A DNA stretch of 5,449 nt from positions 703-6,151 of the forward strand of contig PLUZ01000336.1 of assembly GCA_003162995.1 (NCBI GenBank), in the 5' to 3' direction. Both the position numbers and the translations under genes were made by a program. The DNA is from Methylocapsa sp. (lineage in GTDB: Bacteria > Pseudomonadota > Alphaproteobacteria > Rhizobiales > Beijerinckiaceae). This document shows positions 1-5,126 of the stretch, piece by piece; position 1 is the first letter of the stretch; every line of letters starts with the position of its first letter. Below the pieces are notes generated by a model. That model made no database searches, was not told the origin of the DNA, and was given only the letters and a program-made list of their open reading frames with translations.

Positions 1-8
1 TACCAAAA

Positions 9-24
9 CGTTTCACGTGAAATA
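9..24. promoter_or_regulatory. parS-like ParB-binding palindrome (candidate)
   Basis: Bases 11-22 are a perfect 12-bp palindrome, TTTCACGTGAAA. The 16-base frame 9-24 reads CGTTTCACGTGAAATA. It matches the widely conserved chromosomal parS consensus TGTTTCACGTGAAACA at 14 of 16 positions, with one mismatch in each half (C for T at base 9, T for C at base 23). parS sites are bound by ParB and organise origin segregation. A degenerate copy could be a weak site or chance. A transcription factor recognising a CACGTG core is an alternative. No parA or parB gene is in the window. Confidence 0.4.
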
Positions 25-160
25 GTGTTGTCCGATCCGGGTCCGGAATCGATCAATGACTTCGGGATTCGGGCTTGGCTCTGGACAATCTTTTGAAGCA
101 GGCTATTCGCCAAAAAGCTTGCCCATTTTCAAGATCATGCCCGCCATTTTCGCGGATCGC

Positions 161-189
161 TTGGTGTTTAGGTTCGGCCTTGCTACACT
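161..189 (+). promoter_or_regulatory. Candidate sigma70-type promoter for the phosphatase gene
   Basis: A -35-like TTGGTG (161-166) lies 17 bases from a -10-like TACACT (184-189, four of six consensus bases). The -10 is preceded by TGC, which fits an extended -10 (TGn). Transcription would begin near 196. That leaves about 58 bases of leader to the GTG at 254, or about 190 bases to the ATG at 386. The call rests only on motif resemblance. Confidence 0.3.
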
Positions 190-253
190 TACTCGCTGCA
201 TTTAAGGGTGAGCAAAGAAAAGGACGGCCTGTTAGAGGCTCCGGGGGTGTAAC

Positions 254-1414
254 GTGGGACCAGCGGATGGCGCCGGAACCGGCGGTCTCGAGATTTGCTC
301 GCCTCGAGCAAGCGTGCTCGCTGGCGCGGATGCTGCTCAAGCCACGGGCTTATGCGGGGGCGACGAGACGGCTGCCCGCGCTGAGATGTCCTTTAATGGC
401 CTACGGCGGTGGCCGGGACAAAAGCACACTTACGCGGCCCTGGATCTCGGCACCAATAATTGCCGTCTCTTGATCGCCCGGGCGGTGCCAGCAGGCGGCG
501 GCCAAGACGGTTTTCGCGTCATCGACTCTTTTTCCCGGATTGTCAGGCTGGGCGAAGGTCTGTCGCGAACCGGCGAGCTGAGCGCGGCGGCGATCGAACG
601 CACCCTGGGCGCGCTCGAAATCTGCCGCGACAAGATGCGGGCGCGCGGCGTAACCCGGGCGCGGTTGATTGCGACGGAGGCTTGCCGCTCGGCAAGCAAC
701 AGCGCCGAGTTTCTCGCCAAGGTGCGCGACGCGACCGGGCTCGAACTTGAGATCGTGGATCGTGAAACCGAAGCGCGGCTGGCCGCCGCCGGCTCCGCCT
801 CGCTTGTTGATTCCGCCGCCGAGAGCGCGGTTTTGTTCGACATCGGCGGCGGCTCTTCCGAGCTGGTCTGGCTAGGCCGGGCCGAGTCTTCATGCACTCA
901 GCCGGCCGATATGGGGCTTGACGAGCGCATCCGCTTTTGGGTTTCCCTGAAGCTTGGCGTCGTCACTTTGGCGGAAGAATTCGGCGGCAACGAGGTTTCC
1001 AGCGCGACATTTGAGGCAATGGTCGATCATGTCGTGCCGAAACTCGAGAGTTTTGTCGCTATGGCTGGCGGCGAGCGGCGCGGCCGTCATTTCCATTTGC
1101 TTGGCACCTCCGGGACAGTGACGACAATCGCCGGGGTTTTTCTAGGACTGGCCCGTTATGAACGCCGCCGCGTCGACGGTTTGTGGATGTCGAGTTGCCA
1201 GGTGGATCACACGGTCGCAATCTTGCGCAAAATGACTTTCGCGGAGCGCGCCGCCAATGGTTGCATCGGACAGGCGCGCGCCGATCTCGTTCTCGCCGGC
1301 TGCGCCATTCTTGAGGCGATCCGGCGCGTATTCCCCGCCGAACGCGTCCGGATCGCAGACCGCGGTTTGCGCGATGGCATCTTAATCCAGCTCATGAGCG
1401 AGGATAGACTTTGA
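254..1414 (+). CDS. Ppx/GppA family exopolyphosphatase / guanosine pentaphosphatase
   Basis: This protein of the ASKHA (actin-like ATPase) fold probably hydrolyses inorganic polyphosphate from chain ends and/or pppGpp to ppGpp, in the cytosol. In 386-residue numbering, the phosphate-1 loop is at 60-75 (YAALDLGTNNCRLLIA). The TEACRSASN segment is at 141-149, and RETEAR at 170-175 carries the likely catalytic glutamate. The phosphate-2 loop DIGGGSSELVW is at 196-206, LGTSGT at 283-288, and the closing RGLRDGIL at 370-377. It has only the two-lobed catalytic core and no C-terminal HD-like extension of the E. coli type. The start is uncertain. The GTG at 254 has GGGGGTG (243-249) ahead of it, one base from an ideal Shine-Dalgarno. 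The first 44 residues are low-complexity, however, and the ATG at 386 (342 aa) is an alternative with a poor ribosome site. Family assignment is secure; choosing between Ppx and GppA activity is not possible. Confidence 0.93.
   Translation: MGPADGAGTGGLEICSPRASVLAGADAAQATGLCGGDETAARAEMSFNGLRRWPGQKHTYAALDLGTNNCRLLIARAVPAGGGQDGFRVIDSFSRIVRLGEGLSRTGELSAAAIERTLGALEICRDKMRARGVTRARLIATEACRSASNSAEFLAKVRDATGLELEIVDRETEARLAAAGSASLVDSAAESAVLFDIGGGSSELVWLGRAESSCTQPADMGLDERIRFWVSLKLGVVTLAEEFGGNEVSSATFEAMVDHVVPKLESFVAMAGGERRGRHFHLLGTSGTVTTIAGVFLGLARYERRRVDGLWMSSCQVDHTVAILRKMTFAERAANGCIGQARADLVLAGCAILEAIRRVFPAERVRIADRGLRDGILIQLMSEDRL
295..320 (+). other. Two mutually exclusive hairpins in the 5' end of the phosphatase gene
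   Basis: TTGCTCG (295-301) and CGAGCAA (305-311) form a perfect 7-bp inverted repeat with a 3-base spacer. CGAGCA (305-310) and TGCTCG (315-320) form a perfect 6-bp stem with loop AGCG. Both use the same central arm, so only one can form at a time. The element falls between the two candidate starts (254 and 386). It is a transcript leader only if translation begins at 386. Confidence 0.35.
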
Positions 1415-1431
1415 ACAATTGCGTTGTTCAA
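1411..1431 (+). other. Perfect AT-rich hairpin spanning the phosphatase stop codon
   Basis: The arms TTGAACAA (1411-1418) and TTGTTCAA (1424-1431) are exact reverse complements, separated by TTGCG. The TGA stop (1412-1414) lies in the left arm. No T-run follows, so it is not a standard intrinsic terminator. It could be a 3'-end stabilising structure, a weak terminator or a protein-binding palindrome. Confidence 0.4.
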
Positions 1432-1488
1432 TAGCCCTTCGCTCCAAGTTCATAATGGAATGCCAAGCCCGACAAAATAAATGTGAAG

Positions 1489-1515
1489 AATTGACATCGG
1501 TCAATTGTTTAATTG
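1489..1515. promoter_or_regulatory. Overlapping inverted repeats, possible operator or weak terminator
   Basis: AATTGAC (1489-1495) and GTCAATT (1500-1506) are an exact 7-bp inverted repeat around ATCG. CAATT (1502-1506) and AATTG (1511-1515) form a second one around GTTT, sharing the CAATT arm. The first repeat abuts and partly covers the -35 region of the promoter proposed for the DUF1254 gene, so a repressor operator is plausible. The T-rich stretch after it also allows a weak terminator for the phosphatase transcript. Confidence 0.3.
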
Positions 1516-1534
1516 CCCAGAGTGTCTTTATGAT
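1505..1534 (+). promoter_or_regulatory. Candidate promoter for the DUF1254 gene
   Basis: A strong -10-like TATGAT (1529-1534, five of six consensus bases) lies 18 bases after a weak -35-like TTGTTT (1505-1510). Transcription would start near 1541, about 35 bases before the ATG at 1576. The region is AT-rich compared with the coding sequence around it. A better TTGACA at 1491-1496 is too far from this -10 (32 bases) to act with it. Confidence 0.35.
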
Positions 1535-1575
1535 CAATCGGATCGACAGGGCGCTCGGTTTTTTTGTGGGATTTC

Positions 1576-3171
1576 ATGGCAGCGGGAACCGGTACAAATG
1601 GGCGGACTGGCCCGGCGGCTAGACGCTGCAACTTCATCAGCGAGGCGCTTGCCATTGCCGCCTTGATCACGGCGGTGCCTGCATTCGCGCAAACGTCGAG
1701 TCCGGAGCCTGCCCTTGAGACCAAGCCTCCGATCGTGTCCGGGCTTTCGGAGGAAGAGGCCGCGAGGGCCAAGGCTGCTTATTCCCAAGCACTCGCCGCC
1801 GCCGTTGCCGCCGAGCGAGCCAAGGCTCTCGGCGCCTATTCCGAAGCGCTCGCCGTTGCCGCTGCCTCATGGGGTTCGCCGCTCGTCACCATGTATTGCC
1901 TGCGCCACAATGATGCGGTTGGGCCGCATCCGAAGGCTGCCGTGAATACGATCTGGCGGATGGAGGACATCTCGACGCCCGCGCTTTCGCAAGAGGCCGG
2001 CTACGTCACGCCCAACGTCAATACTCTCTACGGGTTCGGCTTTCTCGATCTCGCCGCCGAGCCGGTCATCTTGAGCGTGCCGGATTCGCACGGCCGGTAC
2101 TACATGGTCGAGATCGTGGATTTTTGGACCAACGCCTTCGCCTATGCGGGCGGCGTCGCGACAGGCTACAAGGGCGGCAAGTTTGCCCTGGTTGGCCCGG
2201 GCTGGAAGGGTAAGCTTCCGCCCCATGTGACGGGCATAAATTCGCCGACCCGCTGGGTTCTGGTCCAGCCAAGGGTGCATGTCCTCGACAGGGACGATCT
2301 GCCGGCGGCCAAAGCCGTTCTCGACGCCATCACTGTTGAGGGGCTCGCTAAAGCGACCGGCAAGCCATCGCCGGCGGCGCAGAGCTATCACTATGCCGCA
2401 CCGGAATTTGCCGACCTGAAGCTGCCGGTCAGCGCCTTGGCCTTCAAGGACCCGCTGCAGTTCTGGGAGCTTTTCGCCGCCGCTTTGACCGAGAACCCGC
2501 CGCCGCCTGACCAGGTGACGGCGCTTCTGCCGCTGTTCAAGCCCCTTGGGATCGTGCCCGGCCAGCCTTGGGATCGCACCAAGCTCCCGCCCGTGGTCGT
2601 GGAGTCCATGGGCAAGGTTGCTGAGCGGATCGGGAGGGAATTAACCATTCTCCCGAATGGCAGTTTCCGCAATGGCTGGGTCGTGCAACCGCCGACGATC
2701 GGCAATTTCGGGACGGATTATTACACTCGGGCGATCATTGCGCGGAATGGGCTGACGGCGAACACGCCCCAAGAAGCGATCTACATTGGCGGCGTCACCG
2801 GCAGCGATGGCAGTCGCCTATCGGGCGCGCACCGCTATAGCGTGACCTTCAAGGTGCTGCCGCCTTTTATCGAGCCGGGTTTCTGGTCGCTGACCTTGTA
2901 TGACGCCGCGAACAATTACACGGTACCAAATCCGATTGAGCGCTATTCACTTGGGAGCGACAACAAGACGCTCAAGCGCAATCCGGACGGATCCTTGACC
3001 CTCTATCTCCAGAAAGACGGCCCAGGCGCCGAACATGAAGCCAATTGGCTGCCCGCGCCCGCCGGCAACTATTATTTGATTTTGCGCGCCTATGCGCCCG
3101 GCGAGGCTTTGATCCGGGCGCAGTCGGAGCCGGATGCCTTTCCTCTCCCGCCGATTGTATTGGTTGAATAG
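1576..3171 (+). CDS. Exported DUF1254/DUF1214 domain protein
   Basis: The protein is 531 residues from the ATG at 1576. A TTG four codons upstream (1564) stays in frame but is less likely, because TGGGA (1567-1571) lies just ahead of the ATG. A signal peptide is visible: basic stretch with R10, R16 and R17, hydrophobic core 24-34, and an AFA|Q cleavage site after residue 38. It is therefore probably periplasmic. The DUF1254 part starts near WGSPLVTM (99-106). It continues through PNVNTLYGFGFLDL (146-159) and the SVPDSHGRYYMVEIVDFWTN stretch (167-186). The C-terminal DUF1214 part carries GFWSLTLYD (435-443) and NWLPAP (490-495). Proteins with this pair are common in proteobacteria and have no settled function. 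Between signal peptide and domain lies an Ala-rich duplicated segment (64-97). It may share a transcript with the genes that follow, 65 bases downstream. Confidence 0.9.
   Translation: MAAGTGTNGRTGPAARRCNFISEALAIAALITAVPAFAQTSSPEPALETKPPIVSGLSEEEAARAKAAYSQALAAAVAAERAKALGAYSEALAVAAASWGSPLVTMYCLRHNDAVGPHPKAAVNTIWRMEDISTPALSQEAGYVTPNVNTLYGFGFLDLAAEPVILSVPDSHGRYYMVEIVDFWTNAFAYAGGVATGYKGGKFALVGPGWKGKLPPHVTGINSPTRWVLVQPRVHVLDRDDLPAAKAVLDAITVEGLAKATGKPSPAAQSYHYAAPEFADLKLPVSALAFKDPLQFWELFAAALTENPPPPDQVTALLPLFKPLGIVPGQPWDRTKLPPVVVESMGKVAERIGRELTILPNGSFRNGWVVQPPTIGNFGTDYYTRAIIARNGLTANTPQEAIYIGGVTGSDGSRLSGAHRYSVTFKVLPPFIEPGFWSLTLYDAANNYTVPNPIERYSLGSDNKTLKRNPDGSLTLYLQKDGPGAEHEANWLPAPAGNYYLILRAYAPGEALIRAQSEPDAFPLPPIVLVE
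1765..1866 (+). repeat. Imperfect tandem duplication inside the DUF1254 gene
   Basis: Two adjacent units encode residues 64-80 and 81-97. Both begin R-A-K-A and then carry A-Y-S-(Q/E)-A-L-A. At base level GCCAAGGCT recurs at 1768 and 1819. TATTCC followed by similar CAAGCACTCGCC / GAAGCGCTCGCC recurs at 1780 and 1837. Unit length shifts between 51 and 57 bases because of a two-codon indel. The result is an Ala-rich, probably helical linker just before the conserved domain. Confidence 0.55.
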
Positions 3172-3185
3172 GCGCGGAAACGCCT
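3170..3185 (+). terminator. Small hairpin at the end of the DUF1254 gene
   Basis: AGGCG (3170-3174) and CGCCT (3181-3185) pair around CGGAAA, beginning inside the TAG stop. No T-run follows. It may slow transcription or protect the 3' end, but termination here is weakly supported, and read-through into the next gene is quite possible. Confidence 0.2.
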
Positions 3186-3236
3186 CGGGAGAATTTCGGG
3201 GCGTCGCGGGCAGCGCCGGTCGATTAGATTGGGGCG

Positions 3237-3956
3237 ATGAACATGGCGGATGTCGATTCCTCAAAGGAACACGTCGACTCGGGGGACGTCGGTTTGGCGC
3301 TGCTGGGCTTCGCATCCGGCAGCATGGATGCGCTGGCCTTTTTCCATCTCGGCGAGGTATTTCCGTCGGCTATGACCGGCAACACCGCGTTGCTTGGCCT
3401 CGCGCTGGGGCAGGGGGATGTGATTGCTGCCTCGCGTCCCTTCATCGCGTTTGCCGGCTTTCTGGCTGGCGCGGCTGCGGCTTCGGCGAGCGTTGATCTT
3501 TGGCTCGATAAGCTTCCCGTGCCGCGCGCGGTCTGTTGGCTCCTTGCGCTCGAAGCTTGCCTTCTTGCTGCCTTCGCCCTTGCATGGCAGCTCATCGGTA
3601 GGCCGATCACTGGCGCCGGGCTCTATGGTTTCATCGTCGTCGCCTCTTCGGGAATGGGGATCCAGAGCGTTGCGGCGCGGTTGGCCGGGCGGTCCGGGAT
3701 CACGACCGTCGTGTTCACGAGCACACTCACCTCCATTGTCACCTCGGCGACCGAGGCCATGCTGCGACGCCCGCACCGGCTGCCCTTCGCCACGAAGCGG
3801 CAGATCTCGATGTTTCTGATCTATGGCGCCGGCGCCGCCGTTGCCGGTCTCCTCGCCGCGCATGGGGCATGGATCGCCTTCTTGCCATTTGTGGCCGTTA
3901 CCGGAGCGGCGGGCTTCCACCGTCGTGCGGGACAAAAGAATGGGAGTGGGACATGA
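3237..3956 (+). CDS. DUF1275 (YoaK-like) integral membrane protein
   Basis: This 239-residue, very hydrophobic inner-membrane protein has about six to seven membrane segments, near 18-36, 45-58, 68-86, 98-117, 124-146, 191-207 and 208-226. The family signature is clear: GSMDALAFFHLGEVF at 28-42, MTGN at 46-49, SGMGIQSVAARL at 138-149, and TTVVFTSTLTSI at 156-167. This corresponds to the usual GMQN and TGTLT-type motifs. The transport or signalling role of DUF1275/YoaK proteins is not established. The ATG at 3237 directly follows GGGGCG, which is too close to serve it; the ATG at 3243 (two codons on) is spaced better and may be the true start. The stop overlaps the dehydrogenase start by four bases, so the two are very likely co-translated. 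Confidence 0.9.
   Translation: MNMADVDSSKEHVDSGDVGLALLGFASGSMDALAFFHLGEVFPSAMTGNTALLGLALGQGDVIAASRPFIAFAGFLAGAAAASASVDLWLDKLPVPRAVCWLLALEACLLAAFALAWQLIGRPITGAGLYGFIVVASSGMGIQSVAARLAGRSGITTVVFTSTLTSIVTSATEAMLRRPHRLPFATKRQISMFLIYGAGAAVAGLLAAHGAWIAFLPFVAVTGAAGFHRRAGQKNGSGT
3942..3956 (+). promoter_or_regulatory. Ribosome binding site and ATGA coupling of the dehydrogenase gene
   Basis: GGGAGTGGG (3943-3950 and flank) lies just upstream of the ATG at 3953. The bases ATGA (3953-3956) contain both that start and the TGA stop of the membrane protein gene. This is the usual arrangement for translational coupling and fixes the dehydrogenase start, although an in-frame opening begins further upstream at 3869. 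Confidence 0.75.
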
Positions 3957-4894
3957 AACTCGGAATCATCGGTGTCGGCGCGGTTGGGGCCGCCACGGCC
4001 ATGGCGGTCACGCTCCGGGCCCGCGTGCGCGAACTCGTGCTGATCGACAGGGACCGGGCGCGCGCCCGGGCGGTCGCGACCGACATGCATTATGGCGTGC
4101 CGCTCTCTCCGCTGGTCACGATCAGGGACGGCGATTATGACGACCTCGAAGGCGCAGGCCTTGTCATCATCGCCGCCGGGGTCAACGAGAAGGCGGGGGG
4201 CGCGACCGATCGGAGCGATCCGGCTGGCCGGCTTCGTCTTCTCGACGCCAATGTGGCGGTATTCGAGTCCATCGCACCGCAGCTGGTGAAGGCGGCGCCT
4301 GACGCGGTGATTTTGATTGTAACCGATCCGCCGGAGCCGCTGATCGACGTCACCCGTCATCTCGCCGGTCATGACCGGGTGATCGGCACGAGCACCTATC
4401 TGGATAGCCTGCGGTTTCGCGTGCATCTCGCTGAGCGCTTCGCCGTCAGTCCCTCCTGCGTCGAAGCCTATGTGGTCGGCGAGCACGGCACCTCGAGCGT
4501 GTTCCTCTGGTCATCGGCGCGGATCGGCGGGATGCGCGTCGCCGACGCGCTGGCCAAGCGAGGGACCGGCATTGACGCCTTCCGCCGCGAGGTGGAGCAG
4601 GACGTGCGCTACGCCAACATCACGATCATCGAAGGCATCGGCGCGAGCCAATACGGCGTCGGCATGGTCGCCGCGCGCGTCGCGGAGGTCGTGCCGCGAG
4701 ATGAGTGCGCGGTCTTCCCGGTTGGCTCCTTTAATGCGGCCTATGGAGTCGCGCTCTCGCTGCCGAGCGTGGTCGGACGGCAGGGCGTTGTCGAGACGTT
4801 CTTGCCTGAGATGTCCGGCGACGAGACGCGCGCGCTGGACAGGAGCGCGGAAACCCTGCGCGGCGCCGTTGGAAAATACCTGCACAAGAGTTGA
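3953..4894 (+). CDS. Lactate/malate dehydrogenase family oxidoreductase, divergent active-site loop
   Basis: This is a 313-residue NAD-dependent 2-hydroxyacid/2-ketoacid dehydrogenase of the LDH/MDH superfamily, of normal length and cytosolic. The Rossmann motif is GVGAVG (7-12). D32, after the second strand (LVLID), favours NAD over NADP. The catalytic pair is present: D151 and R154 in LDSLRFR, and H178 in GEHGTS. Several specificity positions are unusual. The residue that is Gln in LDH and Arg in MDH is aligned with E79 (VNEK). The mobile loop 76-104 is about eight residues longer than in standard LDH and contains R87, R93 and R95 as candidates for the usual substrate-polarising Arg. The highly conserved Asn of the TNP motif is Asp (D125 in VTDPPEP). 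GEHGD is GEHGT. The fold and redox role are safe, but calling it L-lactate dehydrogenase would go beyond the evidence. It is coupled to the preceding membrane protein gene. Confidence 0.88.
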   Translation: MKLGIIGVGAVGAATAMAVTLRARVRELVLIDRDRARARAVATDMHYGVPLSPLVTIRDGDYDDLEGAGLVIIAAGVNEKAGGATDRSDPAGRLRLLDANVAVFESIAPQLVKAAPDAVILIVTDPPEPLIDVTRHLAGHDRVIGTSTYLDSLRFRVHLAERFAVSPSCVEAYVVGEHGTSSVFLWSSARIGGMRVADALAKRGTGIDAFRREVEQDVRYANITIIEGIGASQYGVGMVAARVAEVVPRDECAVFPVGSFNAAYGVALSLPSVVGRQGVVETFLPEMSGDETRALDRSAETLRGAVGKYLHKS

Positions 4895-4925
4895 GCTGAA
4901 GATATGGATTCCGGCGAAGCCGATC

Positions 4926-4940
4926 GTGGCTGGCAGCCAC
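4926..4940. other. 15-base palindrome downstream of the dehydrogenase gene
   Basis: GTGGCTGGCAGCCAC is symmetrical about its central G; as RNA it can form a GTGGC/GCCAC stem with loop TGGCA. It begins 32 bases after the dehydrogenase stop and is followed by CTGATG, not a T-run. It could be a 3' hairpin or an operator for the downstream gene; neither is certain. Confidence 0.3.
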
Positions 4941-5031
4941 CTGATGAAGCGCTATGCTGGTTGGTTCGACATCTCCATGAATGACCCGGGCGCACTTCGT
5001 GTTGCGCTTTAGCTAGACATAGGCTCCCGCC

Positions 5032-5060
5032 TGGACCTCTGATCCGGTTCATCGCATATT
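5032..5060 (+). promoter_or_regulatory. Weak candidate promoter for the DUF1800 gene
   Basis: TGGACC (5032-5037) and CATATT (5055-5060) each match four of six bases of the -35 and -10 consensus and are 17 bases apart. Transcription would start near 5067, about 60 bases before the DUF1800 start. The rest of 4895-5126 shows a small CCATG/CATGG inverted repeat (5069-5083) and nothing else I can name. Confidence 0.25.
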
Positions 5061-5126
5061 CAACCTGGCCATGCTTTCCATGGATTGCGACGTTCCAATT
5101 TGGCGTTTGCACTATGAGGAAAGCCA

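Larger units (their letters stand above)
1..253. other. Upstream intergenic region of the phosphatase gene
   Basis: I see no convincing gene here; open frames on both strands lack recognisable protein features and ribosome binding sites. The stretch contains the parS-like palindrome at its left edge. An imperfect inverted repeat follows, with arms CGATCCG (33-39) and CGGAATCG (44-51) and one bulged A; it has no T-run, so it is not a clear terminator. A promoter candidate lies near 161-189. The end of any gene upstream lies outside the window. Confidence 0.5.

Noticed and set aside
75..473. 132-codon + strand frame from a TTG in the upstream region
   Set aside because: It has no ribosome site or domain, crosses the proposed promoter, and overlaps the phosphatase gene in another frame.
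680..697. Strong inverted repeat GCTTGCCG-CT-CGGCAAGC within the phosphatase gene
   Set aside because: It encodes the conserved TEACRSASN segment, so the symmetry is most easily explained by codon choice in a GC-rich gene.
430..897. Long open frame on the - strand inside the phosphatase gene
   Set aside because: It is the antisense shadow of a well-conserved, GC-rich gene; its product is Arg/Ser-rich with no recognisable domain.
1419..1622. 67-codon + strand frame in the intergenic region before the DUF1254 gene
   Set aside because: It begins in the stop-codon hairpin without a ribosome site, crosses the promoter region and overlaps the DUF1254 signal peptide; the product resembles nothing I know.
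4054..4069. Perfect 16-base palindrome CCGGGCGCGCGCCCGG in the dehydrogenase gene
   Set aside because: It lies in a run of Arg/Ala codons (RDRARARAV), where GC-rich codon use readily gives such symmetry.
3821..4486. 221-codon open frame on the - strand across the DUF1275/dehydrogenase junction
   Set aside because: Both + strand genes have clear family motifs over this stretch. The - strand product shows only the His/Arg/Asp-rich composition typical of antisense frames in GC-rich DNA.
4470..5012. 180-codon + strand frame overlapping the dehydrogenase and extending into the gap, ending with a GWFDISMNDP-like tail
   Set aside because: Most of it is an alternative frame of the dehydrogenase. 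The tail looks protein-like by eye, but I cannot tie it to a known family and it has no start signal of its own.
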